Assembly (NCBI GenBank): GCA_017483665.1
Contig: JAFUVM010000103.1
Location: 1-37,842, forward strand
DNA from: Bacteroidaceae bacterium
GTDB lineage: Bacteria > Bacteroidota > Bacteroidia > Bacteroidales > Bacteroidaceae
DNA: 37,842 bases
Reading direction: 5' to 3'
The notes under the pieces are model-generated. The model made no database searches and was not told where the DNA came from. It saw only the letters and a list, made by a program, of their open reading frames with translations. Each line of letters opens with the position of its first letter. Within the stretch, counting starts at the first letter, position 1. The translations under genes and the position numbers were made by a program. Shown here in pieces: positions 1 to 7,667 of this stretch.

Positions 1-63
1 ACTGCGCTCGGCTACGCCTCGCTCCGTTCCGTGGACTGCCCCACAGAAACAAAGCATCCCTTC

Positions 64-85
64 GTTACCATTCTCTATCGGTAAC
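64..85. repeat. Short inverted repeat GTTACC/GGTAAC
   Basis: Arms 64-69 and 80-85 are perfect six-base complements around a ten-base loop. It lies just past the stop of the minus-strand gene ending at 130. It could be a weak 3' hairpin, but there is no strong T run. Bases 1-129 otherwise contain no gene I can support. Confidence 0.35.
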
Positions 86-129
86 CAAGGGGTATACTTT
101 TCGATTAGCGTAAGGGTACTAATTCTCAG

Positions 130-1221
130 TTAGCGTGGGCAGTAAAGCAGAATGAGATAGTTGATGGCCTGTGAAGAAGGGGATTGGGGGGTATGAAAGC
201 TTTTCACTTCCGGGTGAAACTGCAAGACAAGATAATCCATCATGTAGCGTTGCTCTACATTGCGACGCTTGACAGCCACATTGTTGTAAGGCTTTGCCGA
301 ATAGCGCATGGTCAGCCCTTCATTGTAGAGGCAGGCCTTTAGGTCGTCGGGTATCTTGGTCAGGAACCTGGAGCTGGCAGACAGATAGACGGGCCGCTTG
401 CTGTGCTCGAAGATGTAGCGCATGATGGCAATCAGTTCGTCATCTTGCTTAGAAGTCATGAACGAATTGTATATCTCATCGCTGAATGGAATGCCGATGC
501 TCTCGAACATCTGTTTCACATGACTCTTCACGTTGCCTTCGCTGCAGAGAATCTTGTCTTTGTGTACGCCTAACACAAACTGAAGGATGAACTTGCCCAA
601 GATGTAGCCTTGAGTCTGCCCCAGATAGACTCCTCCTTTCTCCATGCCCTGCAGTTCGTTGTAGTCGTATTGCAAGGCAGAAGCGGGATATTGGCCGCTT
701 TCGTAGTATTGGGTAAGCACTTTGGTGAGTCGCAATGTGTCTTTCTTGTTCATCAGATAACCTGCCCATTGATCATAATCATCGACAGGAATGTCCTTTG
801 GCATCACAGCGATGGCAGAATCGGCATAGTGTGCTCGGGGCTTAAATCCATTCATGTATGAAGCATAATAATAGGTATAGTTCCCGGGGATTGCTTGCGA
901 CATGCGTCCCAGCAGGTTCAGTTTATTGTGGAGTTGCTCTGCCTCTTTCTCTTTTCCATACAATATCAGCCGGTAAATCACCATCTCTTGTTCAATTTCG
1001 CTAAGCTTTCGCCAGGCTGCTTCGTCCTTTGGATGTTCCGTAACGACATTATCCCAATACTTATACACGCTGTCCAACTGCAGCGAATCCAAGTGGCGAA
1101 GCGATTGTCCGTCTTCAAGCGTTACCTTTACCTTACCCTTTTGGGCTACCGTTACTTTCTGTGCGCTGGCTCCTGCGAGAAGCAAAGTGAAAGCCAGCAA
1201 GGTCATAACTGTTCGTTTCAT
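130..1221 (-). CDS. Secreted protein of unknown function, C-terminus resembling the tail of DUF2723/GT117 proteins
   Basis: A 363-residue protein when started at the ATG at 1221, which gives a clean Sec signal peptide (MKRTVMTLLAFTLLLAGASA, cleavage near AQ) preceded by AAAAAAGGAAC. An upstream in-frame ATG at 1290 would place 23 non-signal residues ahead of it. The body is alpha-helical looking, with tyrosine-rich segments resembling TPR-type stretches. The last third (KRPVYLSASSRF, then LKACLYNEGLTMRYS) recalls from memory the soluble tail of Bacteroidetes DUF2723/GT117 membrane proteins, where a PxYF...L..YL.LEGL.YRL pattern occurs. No membrane segments remain, so this would be a free-standing periplasmic relative. 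It is transcribed from a promoter at 1422-1429 with a leader of about 195 nt that contains a strong hairpin. The signal peptide is seen; the family link is inferred and function is unknown. Confidence 0.7.
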   Translation of the reverse strand: MKRTVMTLLAFTLLLAGASAQKVTVAQKGKVKVTLEDGQSLRHLDSLQLDSVYKYWDNVVTEHPKDEAAWRKLSEIEQEMVIYRLILYGKEKEAEQLHNKLNLLGRMSQAIPGNYTYYYASYMNGFKPRAHYADSAIAVMPKDIPVDDYDQWAGYLMNKKDTLRLTKVLTQYYESGQYPASALQYDYNELQGMEKGGVYLGQTQGYILGKFILQFVLGVHKDKILCSEGNVKSHVKQMFESIGIPFSDEIYNSFMTSKQDDELIAIMRYIFEHSKRPVYLSASSRFLTKIPDDLKACLYNEGLTMRYSAKPYNNVAVKRRNVEQRYMMDYLVLQFHPEVKSFHTPQSPSSQAINYLILLYCPR

Positions 1222-1309
1222 GTTCCTTTTTTGTTTGGTTGGTTTTGCGTTTGTTTTGACAGCATACACACGAAACTGGAAATCGTTCATTCTTTTTGTG
1301 GGTTAGTCA

Positions 1310-1397
1310 TTTGGTCGTTTAGTCGTTTGGGGAAGTTACCGATGGACATAGGTTATTAAACCTAAACGGCCAAACGACTAAACGACCAAACGACCAG
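1310..1397. repeat. Long inverted repeat built from 8-bp units (leader hairpin)
   Basis: Bases 1310-1330 and 1370-1390 are perfect 21-base reverse complements, 39 bases apart. The right arm is itself a tandem of about 8-bp units (AAACGACT, AAACGACC and so on) continuing to about 1417. The structure lies inside the predicted 5' leader of the minus-strand gene starting at 1221, so the RNA could fold into a 21-bp stem. Confidence 0.85.
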
Positions 1398-1421
1398 TTT
1401 GCCAAACGACCAAACCTGCTG

Positions 1422-1429
1422 CAAAGGTA
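1422..1429 (-). promoter_or_regulatory. Promoter -7 box TACCTTTG for the secreted protein gene
   Basis: On the minus strand, TACCTTTG (1429 to 1422) matches TAnnTTTG. TTTG occurs 20 bp upstream (1453-1450), the usual Bacteroidetes spacing. The predicted start site near 1415 leaves a leader of about 195 nt. Confidence 0.7.
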
Positions 1430-1536
1430 ACGGAAAAGAATCAAACAGCCAAACAATCTGTAGCTCTCTAAAAGACAATTCGCCTCATATAAAGAAAAAA
1501 GTTTTACCTTTAACCCTTAATCTCTAATCTTTTTCA

Positions 1537-1544
1537 TATCTTTG
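1537..1544 (+). promoter_or_regulatory. Promoter -7 box TATCTTTG with upstream TAA heptads
   Basis: TATCTTTG perfectly matches TAnnTTTG. Three 7-bp units (TAACCCT, TAATCTC, TAATCTT; 1511-1531) end five bases before it. It would drive the antitoxin/PIN pair with a leader of about 20 nt. Confidence 0.75.
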
Positions 1545-1572
1545 CGGCAGCAACAGATAAAAGGAATGTACT

Positions 1573-1935
1573 ATGACGGCTTTGGCACAGAGAATCAAGG
1601 AAACTCCGATGGCTCCGTACATGGGGCTGATACGCAGCATGACGGACGAACAGAAGCAGATTGTGATGATGTTCATCAATGAAACGATGGGGATGCATGA
1701 GGAAGAAACCGCTACCCCAAAGTCTAATGCTGATATTATCCGCGAGAAGTGCAAGAACCAGAAAATATCGCCTCGCATGAAATGGTTGAGCCAGGGCATA
1801 TTGCACGATGCTACTGAATGGAATAATCTCGAAGCATGGGACAGACTGACTGACGAGCAGCGAAGGGATGCAGAACGTCTTAATCTGACTCCTGAAGATA
1901 TGGATGCCAAGACTTTCTCCATTTTAACAAGGTGA
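1573..1935 (+). CDS. Putative antitoxin partner of a PIN-domain toxin
   Basis: A 120-residue soluble, charged, helix-rich protein without a signal peptide. The central region (MTDEQKQIVMMFINETMG) and the C-terminal half (LTDEQRRDAERLNLTPEDM) look like short helices. It starts 28 bases after a good -7 box. Its stop (TGA 1933-1935) lies five bases before the ATG of the PIN gene, or overlaps that gene by four bases if the GTG at 1932 is used. Small upstream partners of PIN proteins in such bicistrons are generally antitoxins, and that is the only basis for the call. I recognise no DNA-binding fold with certainty. It could instead be an unrelated small gene co-transcribed with the toxin. Confidence 0.6.
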   Translation: MTALAQRIKETPMAPYMGLIRSMTDEQKQIVMMFINETMGMHEEETATPKSNADIIREKCKNQKISPRMKWLSQGILHDATEWNNLEAWDRLTDEQRRDAERLNLTPEDMDAKTFSILTR

Positions 1936-1940
1936 ATGCG

Positions 1941-2360
1941 ATGAAAAGAGTATTTCTCGACACCAACATCTTGCTCGACTTGGTACAACGACGCCAGCAT
2001 CTTAATGAGGCAGCCACCATCCTTCAATATGCGTATGAAGGGAAAATTGAGGTAGCAGCCTCTACTCTCTCATTTGCCAACATTGCTTACATCCTACGCA
2101 AACTACCTCAAGAGCTGTTCTATCAGTTAATGTCACGTCTGTCCGAGGACATACCGATGCTGCCTTTAACACCAACGGATATGAGGAATGCCATCGGTAA
2201 TCCCGTTAAGGACTTCGAGGACATGCTGCAATACCAATGCGCCTTGGCTGCCGGTTGCGATGTGATAGTGACGAATAACAAGAAAGACTTTCACGAGTTC
2301 TGCCGTATCCCATTCCTTACGGCCGAGGAATTCCTGTTGCAATTTGACTACGAAGGATAA
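1941..2360 (+). CDS. PIN-domain ribonuclease toxin (VapC-like)
   Basis: A 139-residue PIN-domain protein. The N-terminal motif VFLDTNILLDL carries the first catalytic aspartate. DFEDMLQYQCALAAGCD supplies the central acidic residues, and VIVTNNKKDF the C-terminal aspartate. This is the order of the PIN_3-type family common in Bacteroidetes, whose members are Mg-dependent RNases that cleave tRNA or other RNA when their antitoxin is lost. I chose the ATG at 1941 because AAGGTG sits eight bases upstream; a GTG at 1932 would add three residues and overlap the upstream gene. All acidic motifs are intact, so the toxin looks active. Its target RNA cannot be read from sequence. Confidence 0.85.
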   Translation: MKRVFLDTNILLDLVQRRQHLNEAATILQYAYEGKIEVAASTLSFANIAYILRKLPQELFYQLMSRLSEDIPMLPLTPTDMRNAIGNPVKDFEDMLQYQCALAAGCDVIVTNNKKDFHEFCRIPFLTAEEFLLQFDYEG

Positions 2361-2596
2361 CTCATCCTTGCTCTCATATTATTGTAATACATGGCAAGAT
2401 TTGACATTCTGCAAGCTGAAACATCATTTTTGCTTACTTCTTGAATTATGGCCGACGCGCGAGAATCGCTTGAAATTGCTTCGGTGGCACTTTTCTACTC
2501 TTAGGGTGAGAAATGCGCTTAAATCGAATTTGTGGTGAAACTCAGAGAGTTACAAGGCGTTCTTTAATGGATAAGAGCGCCTGATTGCTAACCTGA
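2361..2596. other. Gene-free spacer between the PIN gene and array C
   Basis: No gene-like reading frame or recognised element. A 64-codon plus-strand frame at 2344-2538 lacks a ribosome site and family features and is not annotated. The spacer leads into the 22-bp array starting near 2597. Confidence 0.5.
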
Positions 2597-2772
2597 CTTT
2601 ACAAAACGACGTGCTTATTCGCTATTTTCGGCCTTTTTCGAGGGCGAACTTCTACTGCCAAGTTTTCCAACACGGCGCGTCGTGTTGACCAACGCGGCAC
2701 GCCGTGTTGGAAAACGCGACGTGTCGTTGCACCTAATTCGACGTGTTTTGAGGCCTTTTTCGGCACGCCGGA
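2597..2772. repeat. 22-bp phased degenerate tandem array C (8 units)
   Basis: Cut at 2597 in steps of 22, successive units place a related GC core at positions 11-17. The core is CGACGTG in units starting at 2597, 2707 and 2729, CGGCACG in units at 2685 and 2751, and CGGCGCG in the unit at 2663. Units at 2619 and 2641 fit less well. Outside the core the units diverge. Nested in the array is a perfect 16-base inverted repeat (2662-2677 with 2700-2715) whose loop contains a second imperfect hairpin. Twenty-two is not a multiple of three, and no reading frame runs through the array convincingly. Confidence 0.8.
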
Positions 2773-2906
2773 AAATGACATCATGCTAACGAAAGTGGAT
2801 GATTTGCTTTCAATCTGACCTTGCAGCATCATGCCGTTTTTGTCTTTTTTAACAAGCAAAGAACACTAAATGCAAGCCAATGGACGTTATAAAAGAAAAC
2901 GAAACG

Positions 2907-3779
2907 ATGAAACCTCTCTTTGCTTTCCTTTCCGCTCTCCTGCTCCTGTCTGCCTGCTCGAAAGGCAGCGACAGCGACAATGTCATTGTTGAGCCGGACC
3001 TCCACCCTATCGTCACTAATACAGGCACATTGCTCTCCGTTGATGGCAGCAGGATGCACATTGCATATAGCTACGACGCGCAAGGCCGTGTGACCTACGC
3101 CGAACGGTTCGACACCACTTGGTACATCGTGAAGAAGATAGGCGAATACAAGTACGACGCCGACCGCATCTACATCACCTTCCAGGAGTTCGAAGAACTG
3201 CCCAACGGCGAGCACAACTTCGACTACAGCCGTGACATCGTCCGCGACGATACACTCTTCCTCGCAGACGGCAGGGTGGACAGCTGCGCAGGAGCCATGA
3301 GGAACAGATTCAACAGCTTCTTCTACAAGTTCCGCTACAACGAAAATGGCGAACTCACATACGTCAGAGACGACAACGTCCGCAAAGACCGCCAAGGAAA
3401 GCTGGAAGAGAAGCCCTGGTACACTGAAATCTATCTGTTGGACTGGCAAGATGGTAATGTCCTGCGCAGGACTACTATCGACCCCATACATCGCGACACG
3501 ACCAGTTGTACCTTTAGCTATTCCTCGCTGACGGGCACTTTCATCGTTAGCGAACCGAGGAACGTCCTGCCCGACTTCGAACCTCTCATGCAAACAGGCT
3601 ACTTCGGCAAGAGCTGCAAGAACCTGTTCGAAAGCCTCGAAGCCAAGAGCTGCAAGGAGCAAACGGAGTACCTGCTCGACGAACGGGGCATGGTCCGGCA
3701 GATGAGGTCCAACGTCACTTGGGACGACGGCGTGAGCCACGACTACGCGTACATCATCCGTTGGAGCGGCGACAACTGA
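2907..3779 (+). CDS. Surface or periplasmic lipoprotein with DUF4595-like strand repeats
   Basis: A 290-residue protein starting at the ATG at 2907 (MKPLFAFLSALLLLSACSKG). The lipobox LLSAC predicts signal peptidase II processing and lipid attachment. The mature part carries short beta-strand repeats resembling YD/RHS-type units: IAYSYDAQGRVTYAERF, EYKYDAD, FRYNENGELTYVRDDN and YLLDERGMVRQM. This spacing of YxYDxxGRL-like strands is typical of Prevotella and Bacteroides DUF4595 lipoproteins, whose function is unknown. An in-frame ATG at 2880 would add nine residues ahead of the signal and is less likely. The gene stands alone between array C and trpB. I see no clear TAnnTTTG box directly upstream. 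The lipoprotein nature is well supported; the family name is from memory. Confidence 0.75.
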   Translation: MKPLFAFLSALLLLSACSKGSDSDNVIVEPDLHPIVTNTGTLLSVDGSRMHIAYSYDAQGRVTYAERFDTTWYIVKKIGEYKYDADRIYITFQEFEELPNGEHNFDYSRDIVRDDTLFLADGRVDSCAGAMRNRFNSFFYKFRYNENGELTYVRDDNVRKDRQGKLEEKPWYTEIYLLDWQDGNVLRRTTIDPIHRDTTSCTFSYSSLTGTFIVSEPRNVLPDFEPLMQTGYFGKSCKNLFESLEAKSCKEQTEYLLDERGMVRQMRSNVTWDDGVSHDYAYIIRWSGDN

Positions 3780-3872
3780 CCGGGCTCCGCCCTCTGCATA
3801 TTTATTATGTAATGGGTCTCAATGCATCGTTTTATGCAGGAAAATGCATCAAATGAAGCCTTTCCTGCAAAA

Positions 3873-3906
3873 AACTCTTAACTCTTAACTCTTAACTCTT
3901 AACTTT
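3873..3906 (+). repeat. Heptad tandem repeat AACTCTT next to the trpB promoter
   Basis: Four perfect copies of the 7-bp unit AACTCTT (3873-3900) plus a degenerate fifth unit abut the trpB -7 box at 3911. Comparable TAA heptads precede the -7 boxes at 1537 and 15341. Confidence 0.9.
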
Positions 3907-3910
3907 TTCG

Positions 3911-3918
3911 TATCTTTG
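3911..3918 (+). promoter_or_regulatory. Promoter -7 box TATCTTTG of trpB
   Basis: Exact TAnnTTTG match. The predicted start near 3925 gives a leader of about 60 nt before the ATG at 3986. Confidence 0.75.
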
Positions 3919-3985
3919 CACCCGGATTCAACAGTAAAAAGGTAACAATTATGTTTTATTGGCAACGTTTAAATTAAAGTATAGT

Positions 3986-5356
3986 ATGAAAAACGTCCCT
4001 TACAAGATCTATTTGAGTGAGGAAGAGATGCCCACCAAGTGGTACAATGTGCGTGCTGACATGAAGATAAAGCCGGCACCGCTGCTGAATCCAGGCACCG
4101 GCAAGCCCCTCACGGCAGCCGAGATGGAACCCATCTTCTGTAAAGAACTCGTAGCGCAAGAGCTCGACAACGATACCAAGTGGTTCGACATCCCCGACGA
4201 GGTGCTCGGCTTCTACCGCATGTTCCGCCCCAGCCCACTCGTCCATGCGAAGTTCCTGGAACAGGCGCTCGACACGCCTGCCAAGATATTCTACAAGTTC
4301 GAGGGCAACAACACCAGCGGCTCCCACAAGCTGAATTCGGCCATCGCGCAGGCTTATTATGCCAAGAAGCAAGGCCTGAAGGGCGTCACCACCGAGACGG
4401 GAGCAGGTCAGTGGGGCACCGCTCTGAGCATGGCTTGCCAGTATTTCGGCCTCGACTGCAAGGTCTATATGGTGAAGTGCTCCTACGAACAGAAACCCTT
4501 CCGCCGCGAGGTCATCCGCACCTACGGCGCCAGCATCGTCCCCTCCCCCAGCGACACGACTCAGGTAGGCCGCAAGATTCTGGCTGAACACCCGGGCACA
4601 ACGGGCTCGCTCGGCTGTGCTATCTCCGAGGCAGTCGAGGTGGCTGTGACGAACGAAGGCTACCGCTACGAGCTGGGCAGCGTCCTCAATCAGGTCCTCC
4701 TGCACCAGACGGTCATCGGTCTCGAGGTGCAGAAGGCGCTCCAGAAGTACGGCATCAAGCCCGACATCCTCATCGGATGCACCGGCGGCGGCAGCAACCT
4801 TGGCGGATTCGCTTCGCCCTTCCTCGGCGAAATGCTGCGCGGAGAGGCCAGCTACAAGATTATCGGAGCCGAACCCGCCTCGTGTCCCAGCTTCACACGC
4901 GGCATCTATGCCTACGACTTCTGCGACACAGGCCAGATCTGCCCCTTGGCAAAGATGTACACCATCGGCAGCCAGTTCATCCCCTCTGCCAACCATGCAG
5001 GCGGACTCCGCTTCCACGGCATGAGTCCCATCCTCTCCGAACTCTACGACCAGGGCCTCTTCGAAGCCCGCGCCTACGAGCAGACATCCGTCTTCGAAGC
5101 AGCGGAGATCTTCGCCCGCGCCGAGGGAACGTTGCCTGCGCCCGAGAGCAGCCACGCCATCCGCGCAGCCATCGACGAAGCCCTCAAGTGCAAGGAGACA
5201 GGCGAGGAGAAGGTAATCGTCTTCAACCTTTCAGGCACCGGCTACTTCGACCTCTATGCCTACAAGGCCTTCAACGACGGCACCATGGGCGACTACATTC
5301 CCACCGACGAAGAAATCAACGCCGCCCTCGCCAAACTGCCGAAAGTGACCCCCTAA
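3986..5356 (+). CDS. trpB: TrpB2-type tryptophan synthase beta subunit-like PLP enzyme
   Basis: A 456-residue fold-type II PLP enzyme. TrpB condenses indole with L-serine to make tryptophan. The PLP lysine lies in GSHKLNSA (about residue 115 from this start), the phosphate-binding loop is IGCTGGGSN, and ETGAGQWG carries the catalytic glutamate region. The N-terminus (YLSEEEMPTKWYNVRAD) and the inserted segments mark the TrpB2 clade rather than TrpB1. The ATG at 3986 matches the usual TrpB2 N-terminus; the TTG at 3959 is in frame but unlikely. There is no trpA or other trp gene here. TrpB2 proteins often stand alone and are thought to salvage indole or act as serine deaminases. The family is certain; the physiological role is inferred. 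Confidence 0.93.
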   Translation: MKNVPYKIYLSEEEMPTKWYNVRADMKIKPAPLLNPGTGKPLTAAEMEPIFCKELVAQELDNDTKWFDIPDEVLGFYRMFRPSPLVHAKFLEQALDTPAKIFYKFEGNNTSGSHKLNSAIAQAYYAKKQGLKGVTTETGAGQWGTALSMACQYFGLDCKVYMVKCSYEQKPFRREVIRTYGASIVPSPSDTTQVGRKILAEHPGTTGSLGCAISEAVEVAVTNEGYRYELGSVLNQVLLHQTVIGLEVQKALQKYGIKPDILIGCTGGGSNLGGFASPFLGEMLRGEASYKIIGAEPASCPSFTRGIYAYDFCDTGQICPLAKMYTIGSQFIPSANHAGGLRFHGMSPILSELYDQGLFEARAYEQTSVFEAAEIFARAEGTLPAPESSHAIRAAIDEALKCKETGEEKVIVFNLSGTGYFDLYAYKAFNDGTMGDYIPTDEEINAALAKLPKVTP

Positions 5357-5379
5357 CCCCCTTTAAGGGAATAAATAAA

Positions 5380-5415
5380 CGCCGCAGGTTAAGAACCAAG
5401 TCTTAGCCTGCGGCG
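5380..5415 (+). terminator. Rho-independent terminator after trpB
   Basis: A 15-bp stem (5380-5394 with 5401-5415, one G-T mismatch) with a six-base loop, followed by ATACTTTTT. It lies 24 bases past the trpB stop and may also serve the convergent lipoprotein gene ending at 5453. Confidence 0.85.
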
Positions 5416-5452
5416 ATACTTTTTGGCGCACGGAACTTCGGCACCAAGCGCA

Positions 5453-6061
5453 CTAAGGCTTTGCCTCACCCTTGTCCTTCCCCACAAGAAGCTTCAGGTC
5501 CTCCGGGTCGGTAGGCTGGAAGGTGATACACCAGGCGCCGTCCTTCCATCCTGCCACCTGCACTTCGAGCAGCCCGCTTGGAGAGAGGTAAAGGTAACAA
5601 TGCTCCGAGTCCTTAGTGGGAAAATCCATATCGCCTTGCAGGATAAAACCATTGCGTTCCACCTCGGAGGTAACGGGTTCCAGCGGCATAGAGCCATAGT
5701 AGACGAATGCCACGAACTTGAGATAGTTTCCCTGGGCATCGGCAAAGTAGTACGTGTTCCTGAGATTGCCAAAGGCAAAGGTTCGCTTCCACCTGCCTGT
5801 CCCCTCGTCATAGACCAGCGAGTCGGCTTCTTCTATGGTCCAGTTGCTGCAGTTGGTCTTCATGTGATTCTCAAGGTCGGCCACCATTGCATCCCACGGA
5901 AGGAAGGGCCGAAGCACGATGGAGTCCAGATCGATGACCACCGTTGCTGTGTCAATCATGGAGTTGCCGTCGCTCGGCTTCGCTCTGCATCCGGAGACGA
6001 ACAGCGCTGTCACCAGTCCACACAAGGCTGCTGAACACATGATAATAGTTTTCTTCATCAT
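5453..6061 (-). CDS. Lipoprotein of unknown function
   Basis: A 202-residue protein with a lipoprotein signal (MMKKTIIMCSAALCGLVTAL, then FVSGC as lipobox). The mature region is rich in aromatic and beta-strand-like segments (RNTYYFADAQGNYLKFVAF, CYLYLSPSGLLEVQVAGWKD, AWCITFQP). I recognise no catalytic motif and no named family. Two adjacent ATG codons (6061 and 6058) are equally possible starts. A weak promoter-like TAACATTG lies at 6095-6088, about 20 bases upstream. The gene converges with trpB across a strong terminator and is monocistronic. It probably faces the periplasm or cell surface as a lipid-anchored protein. Confidence 0.7.
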   Translation of the reverse strand: MMKKTIIMCSAALCGLVTALFVSGCRAKPSDGNSMIDTATVVIDLDSIVLRPFLPWDAMVADLENHMKTNCSNWTIEEADSLVYDEGTGRWKRTFAFGNLRNTYYFADAQGNYLKFVAFVYYGSMPLEPVTSEVERNGFILQGDMDFPTKDSEHCYLYLSPSGLLEVQVAGWKDGAWCITFQPTDPEDLKLLVGKDKGEAKP

Positions 6062-6087
6062 GACAGTCGTTTTATCTATTCAGTTTT

Positions 6088-6095
6088 CAATGTTA
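6088..6095 (-). promoter_or_regulatory. Possible -7 box TAACATTG for the lipoprotein gene
   Basis: Seven of eight positions fit TAnnTTTG on the minus strand, 27 bases before the start. No clear upstream element was found, so this is tentative. Confidence 0.35.
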
Positions 6096-6138
6096 ATGTC
6101 TTCTTGATGTCCCACTAATGGCAGACAGTCACCGAACC

Positions 6139-6345
6139 TTACCGTTTGCGACGAGCCAAGGGGTCACCATCGTTGCAGTCGGCTGCATACTGTTCCGGCT
6201 CAGGCACCATCTCCACAATCTTGCCGCCACGACATACCACAAGGCTCTGGTGGGCGGCTCCAGCACGCTGCCAAAGGCGGTACTGGGCGCGGCGCACGCC
6301 TTCGTCTATCAGGCGCTGCATCTCCTTTATCTCCCGTTCTTTCAT
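6139..6345 (-). CDS. Small partner of the zeta-type kinase, possible antitoxin or modulator
   Basis: A 68-residue charged protein (start MKEREIKEMQRLIDEGVRRA, then LVVCRGGKIVEM). Its ATG overlaps the stop of the zeta-like gene in an ATGA junction (6342-6345), so the two are translationally coupled. The N-terminal half should form an amphipathic helix and the middle a short beta hairpin. Small proteins of this size directly downstream of chromosomal zeta-family genes are common in Bacteroidetes as far as I recall, and mostly uncharacterised. It does not look like the classical epsilon antitoxin, and the order (kinase first) is reversed from epsilon-zeta. Function is inferred from coupling only. 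Confidence 0.65.
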   Translation of the reverse strand: MKEREIKEMQRLIDEGVRRAQYRLWQRAGAAHQSLVVCRGGKIVEMVPEPEQYAADCNDGDPLARRKR

Positions 6346-6950
6346 GCCTTCTCGCCCTCCTCCGGCTTTGCGTATTTCTCTTGAAGCAGCCGATAAGCCT
6401 CTGCTTCGTAGACTTCAATTTTGTCGCCACCCATGCCGGATGCAATGCGGACAGCCGGACAGTCGCTGTTGTCATAGAGCGCCCAACTGTCGCAAACCGG
6501 CATATAGAGACGGAACAGATTGTTCAGACCGGCCTCGTAGCGACGGTAGACAACGTCCGTCGGGATGTTGTGGCCGCCCATCGAGACACGTTTTGCCACA
6601 CGCGCAACAGCCTGTTCGGGAGTGCTCAGCGAGAAGAAGAGCAACGTGACGAAGTAGCCACGCTTGCGGGCCTGCTGGATGAGCTTAACATAGGATCGCG
6701 TTGCCAACGTCGTCTCGAAGGCAAAGGTCACGCCCTCCTTCAGCAGATAGATGATGCGGTCTATCATGAGCCGGCCAGCCTGGATAGCCACACCCTCGGG
6801 GTTGAACGGCGAAAGGCCTGCGGCAATCTCGTCGGCATTCACAAACTCGCGGCAACCCAACATCTCGGGCAGGACGGTGAACGAAGCAGTCGTCTTGCCT
6901 GCACCGTTGCAGCCTGCAATGATGTACAGGTTCATTTCCTTCTTTTCCAT
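6342..6950 (-). CDS. Zeta-toxin family kinase
   Basis: A 202-residue P-loop kinase of the zeta-toxin family. The Walker A motif is AGCNGAGKTT near the N-terminus. FVNADEIAAGLSPFNPE matches the substrate-binding DE.A segment, and FAFETTLATRSY fits the region after the central helix. ARVAKRVSMGGHNIP contains the lid arginines, and VYRRYEAGLNNL follows. Classical zeta toxins phosphorylate UDP-N-acetylglucosamine; chromosomal short homologues may use other small molecules or tRNA-like substrates. The gene begins seven bases after the trmD stop and overlaps the downstream 68-residue gene by four bases, so it is expressed with pyrKD-trmD. The fold is sure; toxicity and substrate are not shown. Confidence 0.85.
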   Translation of the reverse strand: MEKKEMNLYIIAGCNGAGKTTASFTVLPEMLGCREFVNADEIAAGLSPFNPEGVAIQAGRLMIDRIIYLLKEGVTFAFETTLATRSYVKLIQQARKRGYFVTLLFFSLSTPEQAVARVAKRVSMGGHNIPTDVVYRRYEAGLNNLFRLYMPVCDSWALYDNSDCPAVRIASGMGGDKIEVYEAEAYRLLQEKYAKPEEGEKA

Positions 6951-6956
6951 ATCGTC

Positions 6957-7667
6957 TTATTTATGCTTTCCTTTCTTTTTTGGAGCCGCCTCGCCTGCCA
7001 AAAGGTCTGGCCGGAGACGCTGTGTCCGCTCCATACTCTGCTGCAATTCCCACTCCTTTATCAGCCGCTCGTTGCCCGAGAGCAGCACCTCGGGCACCTT
7101 CCAGCCCTTGTATTCGGCCGGACGCGTATAGACAGGGGCTGCCAAAAGGTTGTCCTGGAAGGAGTCGGAGAGAGCGCTCTGCTCATCGCCTATCACGCCC
7201 GGCACGATGCGAACTATGGCGTCTGCCATCACAGCCGCCGCCAGCTCGCCGCCGGTCAGCACGTAGTCGCCTATGCTCACCTCCTTCGTTATCAGGTGCT
7301 CGCGTATGCGATAGTCTATGCCTTTGTAGTGGCCGCAGAGGATAATGATGTTCTCCGCGAGCGAAAGGCTGTTGGCCATCGGCTGGTTGAACCGCTCGCC
7401 ATCAGGCGACGTGAAGATGATTTCGTCGTAGTGCCGCTCTGCCGTCAGGGCTGAAATGCAACGGTCGATGGGCTCACACTGCATGACCATTCCGGCAAAA
7501 CCGCCAAAGGGATAGTCGTCCACGCGGCGCCATTTGTCCAAGGTGTAGTCGCGCAGATTGTGGATATGTATTTCCACCAGACCCTTCTTCTGTGCCCTTC
7601 CGACAATAGACTCCTGCATGAAGCCCTGAATCAGCTCGGGCAGTACGGTGATAATGTCTATTCGCAT
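6957..7667 (-). CDS. trmD: tRNA (guanine-N1)-methyltransferase TrmD
   Basis: A 236-residue SPOUT methyltransferase that makes m1G37 in tRNAs with a G36, which prevents +1 frameshifting; normally essential. The start [12 protein letters not shown] is canonical. [13 protein letters not shown] matches the usual DD.P(Y/F)GGG.GM region, [11 protein letters not shown] is the trefoil-knot SAM-binding loop, and [14 protein letters not shown] is the signature with the catalytic region. The C-terminus ends in a lysine-rich tail. It overlaps the end of pyrD by ten bases and is followed after six bases by the zeta-like gene, so it is the middle gene of the operon. In many bacteria trmD sits with rpsP-rimM-rplS; here it is attached to pyrimidine genes. 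Confidence 0.96.
   Translation of the reverse strand: MRIDIITVLPELIQGFMQESIVGRAQKKGLVEIHIHNLRDYTLDKWRRVDDYPFGGFAGMVMQCEPIDRCISALTAERHYDEIIFTSPDGERFNQPMANSLSLAENIIILCGHYKGIDYRIREHLITKEVSIGDYVLTGGELAAAVMADAIVRIVPGVIGDEQSALSDSFQDNLLAAPVYTRPAEYKGWKVPEVLLSGNERLIKEWELQQSMERTQRLRPDLLAGEAAPKKKGKHK

Noticed and set aside
2344-2538. 64-codon plus-strand frame after the PIN gene
   Set aside because: Overlaps the PIN gene end, lacks a ribosome site and any recognisable feature; composition is that of the spacer.
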